Source: Euonymus europaeus (Eukaryota > Streptophyta > Magnoliopsida > Celastrales > Celastraceae). From it: 64,000 nucleotides of DNA. Every line of letters starts with the position of its first letter. Positions within the stretch are counted from its first letter, which is position 1. Made by a program: the position numbers and the translations under genes. Below are positions 12,888 through 26,918 of the stretch, in pieces. The DNA lies in assembly GCA_963580455.1 (NCBI GenBank), contig OY756970.1:7936001-8000000 (forward strand), written 5' to 3'. The notes under the pieces were generated by a model, which ran no database searches, had not been told where the DNA came from, and saw only the letters and a program-made list of their open reading frames with translations.

Positions 12888-14702
12888 TGGACAAAACCGT
12901 TTAAAGCTCCTCTATAGAGTGAGTTGAGCAACTACGGACTATCAAAGTTGCTCGGTGTACACTTTTTATTGTTCTTCTATTTGAAATTTTACGAGTATAA
13001 GCTTCCTAGATTATTTCGATGTCAAAACCCCAACTTTCTATGACAAATGGACAAAACCGTTTAAAGCTCCTCCATAGAGTGAGTTGAGCAACTTCGAACT
13101 ATCAAAGTTGCTCGATGTACACTTTTTATTGTTCTTCTATGTCAAATTTTATGAGTATATGATTCCTAGATTATTTCGATGCCAAAACCCCAACTTTCAA
13201 TGACAAATGGCCAAAACCGTTAAAAGCTCCTCTATAGAGTGAGTTGAGCAACTACGGACTATCAAAGTTGCTCGGTGTACAGTTTTTATTGTTCTTCTAT
13301 GTCAAATTTTACGAGTATATGCTTCCTAGATTATTTCGATGGCACAATCCCAACTTTCTATGAAAAATGGACAAAATCGTTTAAAGCTCCTCCATAGAGT
13401 GAGTTGAGGAACTTCGGACTATCAAAGTTGCTCGTTGTACACTTTTTATTGTTCTTCTATATCAAATTTTACGAGTATAAGCTTCCTAGATTATTTCGAT
13501 GCCAAAACCCCAACTTTCTATGACAAATGGACAAAACCGTTAAAAGATCCTCCATAGAGATAGTTGACGAACTTCGAATCATCAAAGTTGCTCGGTGTAC
13601 ACTTTTTATTGTTCTTCTATGTCAAATTTTACGAGTATAAGCTTCCTATATTATTTCGAGGCGAAAACACCAACTTTATAAGACAAATGGACAAAAACGT
13701 TAAAAGATCCTCCATAGAGATAGTTGAGGAACTTCGAATCATCAAAGTTGCTCGGTGTACACTTTTTATTGTTCTTCTATGTCAAATTTTACGAGTATAA
13801 GCTTCCCAGATTATTTCGATGCCAAAACCCCAACATTCGATGACAAATGGACAAAACCGTTTAAAGCTCCTCTATAGAGTGAGTTGAGCAACTTCGGACG
13901 ATCAAAATTGCTCGGTGTACACTTTTTATCGTTCTTCTATGTCAAATTTTACGATATAAGCTTCCTAGATTGTTTCGATGCCGAAACCCCAACTTTCTAT
14001 GACAAATGGACAAAACCGTTTAAAGCTCCTCCGTAGAGTGAGTTGAGCAACTTCGGACTATCAAAGTTGCTCGGTGTACACTTTTTATTGTTCTTCTATG
14101 TCATATTTTAGGAGTATAAGCTTCCTAGATTATTTGGATGCCAAAACCCCAACTTTCTTATGACAAATGGATAAAACCGTTTATAGCTCGTCCATAGAGT
14201 GAGTTGAGCAACTTCGGACTATCAAATTTGCTCAGTGTACACTTTTTATTGTTCTTCTATGTCAAATTTCACGAGCATAAGCTTCCTAGATTATTTCGAT
14301 GCCAAAACCCAAACTTTCTATTGCAAATGGACAAAACCGTTTAAAGCTCCATATAGAGTTAGTTGTGGAACTACGGACTATCAAAGATGTTCGGCGTACA
14401 TTTTTTACTACTCTTCTATGTTAAATTTAACGAGTATAAGCTTCCTAGATTATTTCGATGCCAAAACACCAACTTTCTATGATAAATGGAAAAACCATTA
14501 AAAGCTTCTCCATAGAGAGAGTTGAGCAACTTCGGACCCTAGAAGATGCTCGGTGTACACCTTTTATTGTTATTCTATGTGAAATTTTACGAGTATAAGC
14601 ATCCTAGATTATTTCGATGCCAAAACACCAACTTTCTATGACAAGTGGAAAAAACTGTTAAATGCTCCTCCATAGAGTGAGTTGAGCAACTTCGGACCCT
14701 AG
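12842..14702. repeat. Region III HOR unit, 1861 bp (T4 to T5)
   Basis: Full-length form. It carries 'acgatataag' at 13951 and 'ttttaggag' near 14110, otherwise seen only in the first unit near 7308 and 7465. It also shares 'ctattgcaaatgg' and 'gctcagtgtac' with the segment near 11310-11400. Confidence 0.88.
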
Positions 14703-14748
14703 ATTCCTGGATTATTTCGATGCCAAAACCCCAACATTCGATGACATA
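14646..14748. repeat. 103-bp truncated monomer T5
   Basis: Same junction; like T3 it is followed by 'gacatatgg'. Confidence 0.9.
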
Positions 14749-15603
14749 TGGACAAAACCGTTTAAAGCTCCTCTATAGAGTGAGTTGAGCAACTACGGAC
14801 TATCAAAGTTGCTCGGTGTACACTTTTTATTGTTCTTCTATTTGAAATTTTACGAGTATAAGCTTCCTAGATTAATTCGATGTCAAAACCCCAACTTTCT
14901 ATGACAAATGGACAAAACCGTTTAAAGCTCCTCCATAGAGTGAGTTGAGCAACTTCGGACTATCAAAGTTGCTCGATGTACACTTTTTATTGTTCTTCTA
15001 TGTCAAATTTTACGAGTATATGCTTCCTAGATTATTTCGATGGCACAATCCCAACTTTCTATGAAAAATGGACAAAACCGTTAAAAGCTCCTCCGTAAAG
15101 TTAGTTGAGCAACTACGGACTATCAAAGTTGCTCGGTGTACAGTTTTTATTGTTCTTCTATGTCAAATTTCACGAGCATAAGCTTCCTAGATTATTTCGA
15201 TGCCAAAACCCCAACTTTCGATGACAAATGGACAAAACCGTTTAAAGCTCCATATAGAGTTAGTTTTGGAACTACGGACTATCAAAGATGTTCGGCGTAC
15301 ATTTTTTACCACTCTTCTATGTCAAATATAACGAGTATAAGCTTCCTAGATTATTTCGATGCCAAAACACCAACTTTCTATGATAAATGGAAAAACCATT
15401 AAAAGCTTCTCCATAGAGAGAGTTGAGCAACTTCGGACCCCAGAAGATGCTTGGTGTACACCTTTTATTGTTATTCTATGTGAAATTTTACGAGTATAAG
15501 CATCCTAGATTATTTCGATGCCAAAACACCAACTTTCTATGACAAGTGGAAAAAACTGTTAAATACTCCTCCATAGAGTGTGTTGAGCAACATCGGACCC
15601 TAG
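14703..15603. repeat. Region III short HOR unit, 901 bp (T5 to T6)
   Basis: Short by 960 bp (six monomers) against 1861 bp, and by one monomer against the 1061-bp unit. It shares 'gacatatgg' and 'gattaattcgatgtc' with that unit, at an offset of 2922 bp, so the two short units descend from one event and later lost or gained a monomer. Confidence 0.88.
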
Positions 15604-15649
15604 ATTCCTGGATTATTTCGATGCCAAAACCCCAACATTCGATGACAAA
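15547..15649. repeat. 103-bp truncated monomer T6
   Basis: Same junction; shares 'caacatcgg' with T4 and has private 'aaatactcc' and 'tggaaaaaaccg' changes. Confidence 0.9.
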
Positions 15650-17786
15650 TGGAAAAAACCGTTTAAAGCTCCTCTATAGAGTGAGTTGAGCAACTACGGA
15701 CTATCAAAGTTGCTCGGTGTACACTTTTTATTGTTCTTCTATTTGAAATTTTACGAGTATAAGCTTCCTAGATTATTTCGATGTCAAAACCCCAACTTTC
15801 TATGACAAATGGACAAAACCGTTTAAAGCTCCTCCATAGAGTGAGTTGAGCAACTTCGAACTATCAAAGTTGCTCGATGTACACTTTTTATTGTTCTTCT
15901 ATGTCAAATTTTATGAGTATATGCTTCCTAGATTATTTCGATGCCAAAACCCCAACTTTCAATGACAAATGGACAAAACCGTTAAAAGCTCCTCTATAGA
16001 GTGAGTTGAGCAACTACGGACTATCAAAGTTGCTCAGTGTACAGTTTTTATTGTTCTTCTATGTCAAATTTTACGAGTACAAGCTTCCTAGATTATTTCG
16101 ATGGCACAATCCCAACTTTCTATGAAAAATGGACAAAATCGTTTAAAGCTCCTCCATAGAGTGAGTTGAGGAACTTCGGACTATCAAAGTTGCTCGTTGT
16201 ACACTTTTTATTGTTCTTCTATATCAAATTTTACAAGTATAAGCTTCCTAGATTATTTCGATGCCAAAACCCCAACTTTCTATGACAAATGGACAAAACC
16301 TTTAAAAGATCCTCCATAGAGATAGTTGAGGAACTTCGAATCATCAAAGTTGCTCGGTGTACACTTTTTATTGTTCTTCTATGTCAAATGTTACGAGTAT
16401 AAGCTTCCTAGATTATTTCGATGCGAAAACACCAACTTTATAAGACAAATGGACAAAAACGTTAAAAGATCCTCCATAGAGATAGTTGAGGAACTTCGAA
16501 TCATCAAAGTTGCTCGGTGTACACTTTTTATTGTTCTTCTATGTCAAATGTTACGAGTATAAGCTTCCTAGATTATTTCGATGCGAAAACACCAACTTTA
16601 TAAGACAAATGGACAAAAACGTTAAAAGATCCTCCATAGAGATAGTTGAGGAACTTCGAATCATCAAAGTTGCTCGGTGTACACTTTTTATTGTTCTTCT
16701 ATGTCAAATTTTACGAGTATAAGTTTCCTAGATTATTTCGATGCCAAAACCCCAACATTCGATGACAAATGGACAAAACCGTTTAAAGCTCCTCTATAGA
16801 GTGAGTTGAGCAACTTCGGACGATCAAAATTGCTCGGTGTACACTTTTTATCGTTCTTCTATGTCAAATTTTACGAGTATAAGCTTTCTAGATTGTTTCG
16901 ATGCCAAAACCTCAACTTTCTATGACAAATGGACAAAACCGTTTAAAGCTCCTCCGTAGAGTGAGTTGAGCAACTTCGGACTATCAAAGTTGCTCGGTGT
17001 ACACTTTTTATTGTTCTTCTATGTCAAATTTTACGAGTATAAGCTTCCTAGATTATTTGGATGCCAAAACCTCAACTTTCTTATGACAAATGGATAAAAC
17101 CGTTTATAGCTCGTCCATAGAGTGAGTTGAGCAACTTCGGACTATCAAATTTGCTCGGTGTACACTTTTTATTGTTCTTCTATGTCAAATTTCACGAGCA
17201 TAAGCTTACTAGATTATTTCGATGCCAAAACCCCAATTTTCTTATGACAAATGGATAAAACCGTTTATAGCTCGTCCATAGAGTGAGTTGAGCAACTTCG
17301 GACTATCAAATTTGCTCGGTGTACACTTTTTATTGTTCTTCTATGTCAAATTTCACGAGCATAAGCTTCCTAGATTATTTCGATGCCAAAACCCCAACTT
17401 TCTATGACAAATGGACAAAACCGTTTAAAGCTCCATATAGAGTTAGTTGTGGAACTACGGACTATCAAAGATGTTCGGCGTACATTTTTTACTACTCTTC
17501 TATTTCAAATTTAACGAGTATAAGCTTCCTAGATTATTTCGATGCCAAAACACCAACTTTCTATGATAAATGGAAAAACCATTAAAAGCTTCTCCATAGA
17601 GAGAGTTGAGGAACTTCGGACCCAGGAAGATGCTCTGTGTACACCTTTTATTGTTATTCTATGTGAAATTTTACGAGTATAAGCATCCTAGATTATTTCG
17701 ATGCCAAAACACCAACTTTCTATGACAAGTGGAAAAAACTGTTAAATGCTCCTCCATAGAGTGAGTTGAGCAACTTCGGACCCTAG
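15604..17786. repeat. Region III long HOR unit, 2183 bp (T6 to T7)
   Basis: Long by 322 bp (two monomers). The extras are visible: a third type b monomer in the series 16290-16449, 16450-16609 and 16610-16769 (the middle one repeats 'caaatgttacgag'), and a second copy of the 'tggataaaaccg...ctcgtcc' monomer (17091-17251 and 17252-17411). Both are single-monomer tandem duplications. Confidence 0.87.
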
Positions 17787-17832
17787 ATTCCTGGATTATT
17801 TCGATGCCAAAACCCCAACATTCGATGACAAA
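17730..17832. repeat. 103-bp truncated monomer T7 (last)
   Basis: Same junction as T1. I find no further copy to the right, so the deletion marks region III only. Confidence 0.9.
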
Positions 17833-18769
17833 TGGACAAAACCGTTTAAAGCTCCTCTATAGAGTGAGTTGAGCAACTACGGACTATCAAAATTGCTCGG
17901 TGTACACTTTTTATTGTTCTTCTATTTGAAATTTTACGAGTATAAGCTTCCTAGATTATTTCGATGTCAATACCCCAACTTTCTATGACAAATGGACAAA
18001 ACCGTTTAAAGCTCCTCCATAGAGTGAGTTGAGCAACTTCGGACTATCAAAGTTGCTCGATGTACACTTTTTATTGTTCTTCTATGTCAAACTTCGTGAG
18101 CATAAGCTTCCTAGATTATTTCGATGCCAAAACCCCAACTTTCAATGACAAATGGACAAAACCGTTAAAAGCTCCTCTATAGAGTGAGTTGAGCAACTAC
18201 GGACTATCAAAGTTGCTTGGTGTACAGTTTTTATTGTTCTTCTATGTCAAATTTTACGAGTACAAGCTTCCTAGATTATTTCGATTGCACAATCCCAACT
18301 TTCTATGAAAAATGGACAAAATCGTTTAAAGCTCCTCCATAGAGTGAGTTGAGCAACTTCGGACTATCAAAGTTGCTCGGTGTACACTTTTTATTGTTCT
18401 TCTATATCAAATTTTACGAGTATAAGCTTCCTAGATTATTTCGATGCCAAAACCCCAACTTTCTATGACAAATGGACAAAACCGTTAAAAGATCCTCCAT
18501 AGAGATAGTTGAGGAACTTCGAATCATCAAAGTTACTCGGTGTACACTTTTTATTGTTCTTCTATGTCAAATTTTACGAGTATAAGCTTCCTAGATTATT
18601 TCGATGCGAAAACACAAACTTTATAAGACAAATCGACAAAAACGTTAAAAGATCCTCCATAGAGATAGTTGAGGAACTTCGAATCATCAAAGTTGCTCGG
18701 TGTACACTTTTTATTGTTCTTCTATGTCAAATTTTACGAGTATAAGCTTCCTAGATTATTTCGATGCCA
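17787..18769. repeat. Region III trailing partial unit
   Basis: Follows the order of the region III unit after the truncated monomer and loses alignment where 'caacattcgatgac' is replaced by 'caactttcaatgac' (about 18777). One monomer has 'caaacttcgtgagcataag' near 18088, a patch that looks borrowed from the 'ttcacgagcataag' monomers of the same HOR. Confidence 0.75.
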
Positions 18770-21700
18770 AAACCCCAACTTTCAATGACAAATGGACAAA
18801 ACCGTTAAAAGATCCTCCATAGAGATAGTTGAGGAACTTAGAATCATCAAAGTTGCTCGTTGTACACTTTTTATCGTTCTTCTATGTCAAATTTTACGAG
18901 TATAAGCTTTCTAGATTATTTCGATGCCAAAACCCCAACTTTCTATGACAAATGGACAAAACCGTTTAAAGCTCCTCCATAGAGTGAGTTGAGCAACTTC
19001 GGACTATCAAAGTTGCTCGATGTACACTTTTTATTGTTCTTCTATGTCAAATTTTACGAGTATATGCTTCCTAGATTATTTCGATGGCACAATCCCAACT
19101 TTCTACGAAAAATGGACAAAACCGTTAAAAGCTCCTCCATAGAGTTAGTTGAGCAACTACGGACTATCAAAGTTGCTCGGTGTACAGTTTTTATTGTTCT
19201 TCTATGTCAAATTTTACGAGTACAAGCTTCCTAGATTATTTCGATGGCACAATCCCAACTTTCTATGAAAAACGGACAAAATCGTTTAAAGCACCTCCAT
19301 AGAGTGAGTTGAGCAACTTCGGACTATCAAAGTTGCTCGTTGTACACTTTTTATTGTTCTTCTATATCAAATTTTACGAGTATAAGCTTTCTAGATTATT
19401 TCGATGCCAAAACCCCAACTTTCTATGACAAATGGAGAAAACCGTTAAAAGATCCTTCATAGAGATAGTTGAGGAACTTCGAATCATCAAAGTTGCTCGG
19501 TGTACACTTTTTATTGTTCTTCTATGTCAAATTTTACGAGTATAAGCTTCCCAGATTATTTCGATGCCAAAACCCCAACATTCGATGACAAATGGACAAA
19601 ACCGTTTAAAGCTCCTCTATAGAGTGAGTTGAGCAACTTCGGACTATCAAAATTGCTCGGTGTACACTTTTTATCGTTCTTCTATGTTAAATTTTACGAG
19701 TATATGCTTCGTAGATTATTTCGATGCCAAAACCTCAACTTTCTATGACAAATGGACAAAACTGTTTAAAGCTCCTCCGTAGAGTGAGTTGAGCAACTTC
19801 GGACTATCTAAGTTGCTCGGTGTACACTTTTTATTGTTCTTCTATGTCAAATTTTACGAGTATATGCTTCCTAGATTATTTCGATGCCAAAACTCCAACT
19901 TTCAATGACAAATGGAGAAAACCGTTAAAAGATCCTCCATAGAGATAGTTGAGGAACTTCGAATCATCAAAGTTGCTCGGTGTACACCTTTTATTGTTCT
20001 TCTATGTCAAATTTTACGAGTATAAGCTTCCTAGATTATTTCGATGCCAAAACCACAACATTCGATGACAAATGGACAAAACCGTTTAAAGCACCTCTAT
20101 ACAGTGAGTTGAGCAACTACGGACTATCAAAGTTGCTCGGTGTACACTTTTTATTGTTCTTCTATTTCAAATTTTACGAGCTTAAGCTTCTTAGATTATT
20201 TCGATGTCAAAATCCAAACTTTCTATGACAAATGGACAAAACCGTTTAAAGCTCCTCCAGAGAGTGAGTTGAGCAACTTCGGACTATCAAAGTTGCTCGA
20301 TGTACACTTTTTATTGTTCTTCTATGTCAAATTTTACGAGTATATGCTTCCTAGATTATTTTGATGCCAATACCCCAACTTTCAATGACAAATGGACAAA
20401 ACCGTTAAAAGCTCCTCTATAGAGTGAGTTGAGCAACCAGGGACTATCAAAGTTGCTCGGTGTACACTTTTTATTGTTCTTCTATGTCAAATTTTACGAG
20501 TATAAGCTTCCTAGATTATTTCGATGCCAAAACCCCAACTTTCTATGACAAATGGACAAAACCGTTTAAAGCTCCTCCATAGAGTGAGTTGAGCAACTTC
20601 GGACTATCAAAGTTGCTCGATGTACACTTTTTATTGTTCTTCTATGTCAAATTTTACGAGTATATGCTTCCTAGATTATTTCGATGGCACAATCCCAACT
20701 TTCTATGAAAAATGGACAAAACCGTTAAAAGCTCCTCCATAGAGTTAGTTGAGCAACTACGGACTATCAAAGTTGCTCGGTGTACAGTTTTTATTGTTCT
20801 TCTATGTCAAAATTTACGAGTAGAAGCTTCCTAGATTATTTCGATGGCACAATCCCAACTTTCTATGAAAAATGGGCCAAATCGTTTAAAGCTCCTCCAT
20901 AGAGTGAGTTGAGCAACTTCGGACTATCAAAGTTGCTCGTTGTACACTTTTTATTGTTCTTCTATATCAAATTTTACGAGTATAAGCTTTCTAGATTATT
21001 TCGATGCCAAAACCCCAACTTTCTATGACAAATGGAGAAAACCGTTAAAAGATCCTCCATAGAGATAGTTGAGGAACTTCGAATCATCAAAGTTACTCGG
21101 TGTACACTTTTTATTGTTCTTCTATGTCAAATTTTACGAGTATAAGCTTCCTTGATTATTTCGATGCGAAAACACCAACTTTATAAGACAAATGGACAAA
21201 AACGTTAAAAGATCCTCCATAGAGATAGTTGAGGAACTTCGAATCATCAAAGTTGCTCGGTGTACACTTTTTATTGTTCTTCTATGTCAAATTTTACGAG
21301 TATAAGCTTCCTAGATTATTTCGATGCCAAAACCCCAACATTCGATGACAAATGGACAAAACCGTTCAAAGCTCCTCTATAAAGTGAGTTGAGCAACTTC
21401 GGACTATCAAAATTGCTCGGTGTACACTTTTTATCGTTCTTCTATGTCAAATTTTACGAGTATAAGCTTCCTAGATTGTTTCGATGCCAAAACCCCAACC
21501 TTCTATGACAAATGGACAAAACCGTTTAAAGCTCCTCGCTAGAGTGAGTTGAGCAACTTCGGACTATCAAAGTTGCTCGGTGTACACTTTTTATCGTTCT
21601 TCTATGTCAAATTTTACGAGTATAAGCTTTCTAGATTATTTCGATGCCAAAACCCCAACTTTCTATGACAAATGGACAAAACCGTTTAAAGCTCCTCCAT

Positions 21701-23560
21701 AGAGTGAGTTGAGCAACTTCGGACTATCAAAGTTGCTCGATGTACACTTTTTATTGTTCTTCTATGTCAAATTTTACGAGTATATGCTTCCTATATTATT
21801 TCGATGGCACAATCCCAACTTTCTACGAAAAATGGACAAAACCGTTAAAAGCTCCTCCATAGAGTTAGTTGAGCAACTACGGACTATCAAAGTTGCTCGG
21901 TGTACAGTTTTTATTGTTCTTCTATGTCAAATTTTACGAGTACAAGCTTCCTAGATTATTTTGATGGCACAATCCCAACTTTCTATGAAAAACGGACAAA
22001 ATCGTTTAAAGCACCTCCATAGAGTGAGTTGAGCAACTTCGGACTATCAAAGTTGCTCGTTGTACACTTTTTATTGTTCTTCTATATCAAATTTTACGAG
22101 TATAAGCTTTCTAGATTATTTCGATGCCAAAACCCCAACTTTCTATGACAAATGGAGAAAACCGTTTAAAGCTCCTCCCTAGAGTGAGTTGAGCAACTTC
22201 GGACTATCAAAGTTGCTCGGTGTACACTTTTTATCGTTCTTCTATGTCAAATTTTACGAGTATAAGCTTCCTAGATTGTTTCGATGCCAAAACCCCAACT
22301 TTCTATGCAAATGGACAAAACCGTTTAAAGCTCCTCCGTAGAGTGAGTTGAGCAACTACGGACTATCAAAGTTGCTCGGTGTACAGTTTTTATTGTTCTT
22401 CTATGTCAAATTTTACGAGTACAAGCTTCCTAGATTATTTCGATGGCACAATCCCAACTTTCTATGAAAAATGGACAAAATCGTCTAAAGCTCCTCCATA
22501 GAGTTACTTGAGCAACTTCGGACTATCAAAGTTGCTCGTTGTACACTTTTTATTGTTCTTCTATACCAAATTTTACGAGTATAAGCTTCCTAGATTATTT
22601 CGATGCGAAAACCCCAACTTTCTATGACAAATGGACAAAACCGTTAAAAGATCCTCCATGGAGATAGTTGAGGAACTTCAAATCATCAAAGTTGCTCGGT
22701 GTACACTTTTTATTGTTCTTGTATGTCAAATTTTACGAGTATAAGCTTCCTAGATTATTTTGATGCGAAAACACCAACTTTATAGGACAAATGGACAAAA
22801 ACGTTAAAAGATCCTCCATAGAGATAGTTGAGGAACTTCGAATCATCAAAGTTGCTCGCTGTACACTTTTTATTGTTCTTCTATGTCAAATTTTACGAGT
22901 ATAAGCTTCCTAGATTATTTCGATGACAAAACCCCAACATTCGATGACAAATGGACAAAACCGTTTAAAGCTCCTCTATAGAGTGAGTTGAGCAACTTCG
23001 GACTATCAAAATTGCTCGGTGTACACTTTTTATCGTTCTTCTATGAAAAATTTTACGAGTATAAGCTTCCTAGATTGTTTCGATGCCAAAACCCCAACTT
23101 TCTATGACAAATGGACAAAACCGTTTAAAGCTCCTCCGTAGAGTGAGTTGAGCAACTTCGGACTATCAAAGTTGCTCGGTGTACACTTTTTATTGTTCTT
23201 CTATGTCAAATTTTACGAGTATAAGCTTTCTAGATTATTTCGATGCCAAAACCCCAACTTTCTATGACAAATGGAGAAAACCGTTAAAAGATCCTTCATA
23301 GAGATAGTTGAGGAACTTCGAATCATCAAAGTTGCTCGGTGTACACTTTTTATTGTTCTTCTATGTCAAATTTTACGAGTATAAGCTTCCCAGATTATTT
23401 CGATGCCAAAACCCCAACATTCGATGACAAATGGACAAAACCGTTTAAAGCTCCTCTATAGAGTGAGTTGAGCAACTTCGGACTATCAAAATTGCTCGGT
23501 GTACACTTTTTATCGTTCTTCTATGTTAAATTTTACGAGTATATGCTTCGTAGATTATTT
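18770..23560. repeat. Region IV left part: mosaic of HOR fragments
   Basis: No single period. Two duplications are visible. The block 18862-19456 recurs at 21582-22176 (offset 2720 bp, 17 monomers) with a few substitutions. The block from about 19365 to 21366 recurs from about 23204 to 25205 (offset 3839 bp), limited on the right by a c at 21367 against t at 25206. A 159-bp monomer with 'tatgcaaatgg' first appears near 22306. Confidence 0.8.
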
Positions 23561-26500
23561 CGATGCCAAAACCTCAACTTTCTATGACAAATGGACAAAA
23601 CTGTTTAAAGCTCCTCCGTAGAGTGAGTTGAGCAACTTCGGACTATCTAAGTTGCTCGGTGTACACTTTTTATTGTTCTTCTATGTCAAATTTTACGAGT
23701 ATATGCTTCCTAGATTATTTCGATGCCAAAACTCCAACTTTCAATGACAAATGGAGAAAACCGTTAAAAGATCCTCCATAGAGATAGTTGAGGAACTTCG
23801 AATCATCAAAGTTGCTCGGTGTACACCTTTTATTGTTCTTCTATGTCAAATTTTACGAGTATAAGCTTCCTAGATTATTTCGATGCCAAAACCACAACAT
23901 TCGATGACAAATGGACAAAACCGTTTAAAGCACCTCTATACAGTGAGTTGAGCAACTACGGACTATCAAAGTTGCTCGGTGTACACTTTTTATTGTTCTT
24001 CTATTTCAAATTTTACGAGCTTAAGCTTCTTAGATTATTTCGATGTCAAAATCCAAACTTTCTATGACAAATGGACAAAACCGTTTAAAGCTCCTCCAGA
24101 GAGTGAGTTGAGCAACTTCGGACTATCAAAGTTGCTCGATGTACACTTTTTATTGTTCTTCTATGTCAAATTTTACGAGTATATGCTTCCTAGATTATTT
24201 TGATGCCAATACCCCAACTTTCAATGACAAATGGACAAAACCGTTAAAAGCTCCTCTATAGAGTGAGTTGAGCAACCAGGGACTATCAAAGTTGCTCGGT
24301 GTACACTTTTTATTGTTCTTCTATGTCAAATTTTACGAGTATAAGCTTCCTAGATTATTTCGATGCCAAAACCCCAACTTTCTATGACAAATGGACAAAA
24401 CCGTTTAAAGCTCCTCCATAGAGTGAGTTGAGCAACTTCGGACTATCAAAGTTGCTCGATGTACACTTTTTATTGTTCTTCTATGTCAAATTTTACGAGT
24501 ATATGCTTCCTAGATTATTTCGATGGCACAATCCCAACTTTCTATGAAAAATGGACAAAACCGTTAAAAGCTCCTCCATAGAGTTAGTTGAGCAACTACG
24601 GACTATCAAAGTTGCTCGGTGTACAGTTTTTATTGTTCTTCTATGTCAAAATTTACGAGTAGAAGCTTCCTAGATTATTTCGATGGCACAATCCCAACTT
24701 TCTATGAAAAATGGGCCAAATCGTTTAAAGCTCCTCCATAGAGTGAGTTGAGCAACTTCGGACTATCAAAGTTGCTCGTTGTACACTTTTTATTGTTCTT
24801 CTATATCAAATTTTACGAGTATAAGCTTTCTAGATTATTTCGATGCCAAAACCCCAACTTTCTATGACAAATGGAGAAAACCGTTAAAAGATCCTCCATA
24901 GAGATAGTTGAGGAACTTCGAATCATCAAAGTTACTCGGTGTACACTTTTTATTGTTCTTCTATGTCAAATTTTACGAGTATAAGCTTCCTTGATTATTT
25001 CGATGCGAAAACACCAACTTTATAAGACAAATGGACAAAAACGTTAAAAGATCCTCCATAGAGATAGTTGAGGAACTTCGAATCATCAAAGTTGCTCGGT
25101 GTACACTTTTTATTGTTCTTCTATGTCAAATTTTACGAGTATAAGCTTCCTAGATTATTTCGATGCCAAAACCCCAACATTCGATGACAAATGGACAAAA
25201 CCGTTTAAAGCTCCTCTATAGAGTGAGTTGAGCAACTTCGGACTATCAAAATTGCTCGGTGTACACTTTTTATCGTTCTTCTATGTCAAATTTTACGAGT
25301 ATAAGCTTCCTAGATTGTTTCGATGCCAAAACCCCAACTTTCTATGACAAATGGACAAAACCGTTTAAAGCTCCTCCCTAGAGTGAGTTGAGCAACTTCG
25401 GACTATCAAAGTTGCTCGGTGTACACTTTTTATCGTTCTTCTATGTCAAATTTTACGAGTATAAGCTTCCTAGATTGTTTCGATGCCAAAACCCCAACTT
25501 TCTATGCAAATGGACAAAACCGTTTAAAGCTCCTCCGTAGAGTGAGTTGAGCAACTACGGACTATCAAAGTTGCTCGGTGTACAGTTTTTATTGTTCTTC
25601 TATGTCAAATTTTACGAGTACAAGCTTCCTAGATTATTTCGATGGCACAATCCCAACTTTCTATGAAAAATGGACAAAATCGTCTAAAGCTCCTCCATAG
25701 AGTTACTTGAGCAACTTCGGACTATCAAAGTTGCTCGTTGTACACTTTTTATTGTTCTTCTATACCAAATTTTACGAGTATAAGCTTCCTAGATTATTTC
25801 GATGCGAAAACCCCAACTTTCTATGACAAATGGACAAAACCGTTAAAAGATCCTCCATGGAGATAGTTGAGGAACTTCAAATCATCAAAGTTGCTCGGTG
25901 TACACTTTTTATTGTTCTTGTATGTCAAATTTTACGAGTATAAGCTTCCTAGATTATTTTGATGCGAAAACACCAACTTTATAGGACAAATGGACAAAAA
26001 CGTTAAAAGATCCTCCATAGAGATAGTTGAGGAACTTCGAATCATCAAAGTTGCTCGCTGTACACTTTTTATTGTTCTTCTATGTCGAATTTTACGAGTA
26101 TAAGCTTCCTAGATTATTTCGATGACAAAACCCCAACATTCGATGACAAATGGACAAAACCGTTTAAAGCTCCTCTATAGAGTGAGTTGAGCAACTTCGG
26201 ACTATCAAAATTGCTCGGTGTACACTTTTTATCGTTCTTCTATGAAAAATTTTACGAGTATAAGCTTCCTAGATTGTTTCGATGCCAAAACCCCAACTTT
26301 CTATGACAAATGGACAAAACCGTTTAAAGCTCCTCCGTAGAGTGAGTTGAGCAACTTCGGACTATCAAAGTTGCTCGGTGTACACTTTTTATTGTTCTTC
26401 TATGTCAAATTTTACGAGTATAAGCTTTCTAGATTATTTGGATGCCAAAACCCCAACTTTTTTATGACAAATGGATAAAACCGTTTATAGCTCCCCCATA

Positions 26501-26918
26501 GAGTGAGTTGAGCAACTTCGGACTATCAAAGTTGCTCAGTGTACACTTTTTATTGTTCTTCTATGTCAAATTTCACGAGCATAAGCTTCCTAGATTATTT
26601 CGATGCCAAAACCCCAACTTTCTATGACAAATGGACAAAACCGCTTAAAGCTCTATATAGAGTTAGTTGTGAAACAACGGACATCAAAGTTGCTCAGTGT
26701 ACACTTTTTACTGTTCTTCTATTTCAAATTTTACGAGTATAAGCTTCCTAGATTATTTCGATGTCAAAACCCCAACTTTCTATGACAAATGGACAAAACC
26801 GTTTAAAGCTCATCCATAGAGTGAGTTGAGCAACTTCGGACTATCAAAGTTGCTCGATGTACACTTTTTATTTTTCTTCTATGTTAAATTTTACGAGTAT
26901 ATGCTTCGTAGATTATTA
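23561..26918. repeat. Region IV: 3358-bp 21-mer HOR, copy 1
   Basis: Twenty-one monomers, repeated at 26919 and again at 30277. The limit is a t at 23560 where the later copies have an a ('attattacg'). Rare shared variants include 'caaccaggg', 'tgggccaaatcg', 'ccatggagatag', 'ttcttgtatgtc', 'ataggacaaa', 'tatgtcgaat' and a shortened 'ggacatcaaag' (about 26680). By eye the only difference from copy 2 is t at 26461 against c at 29819. Confidence 0.92.
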
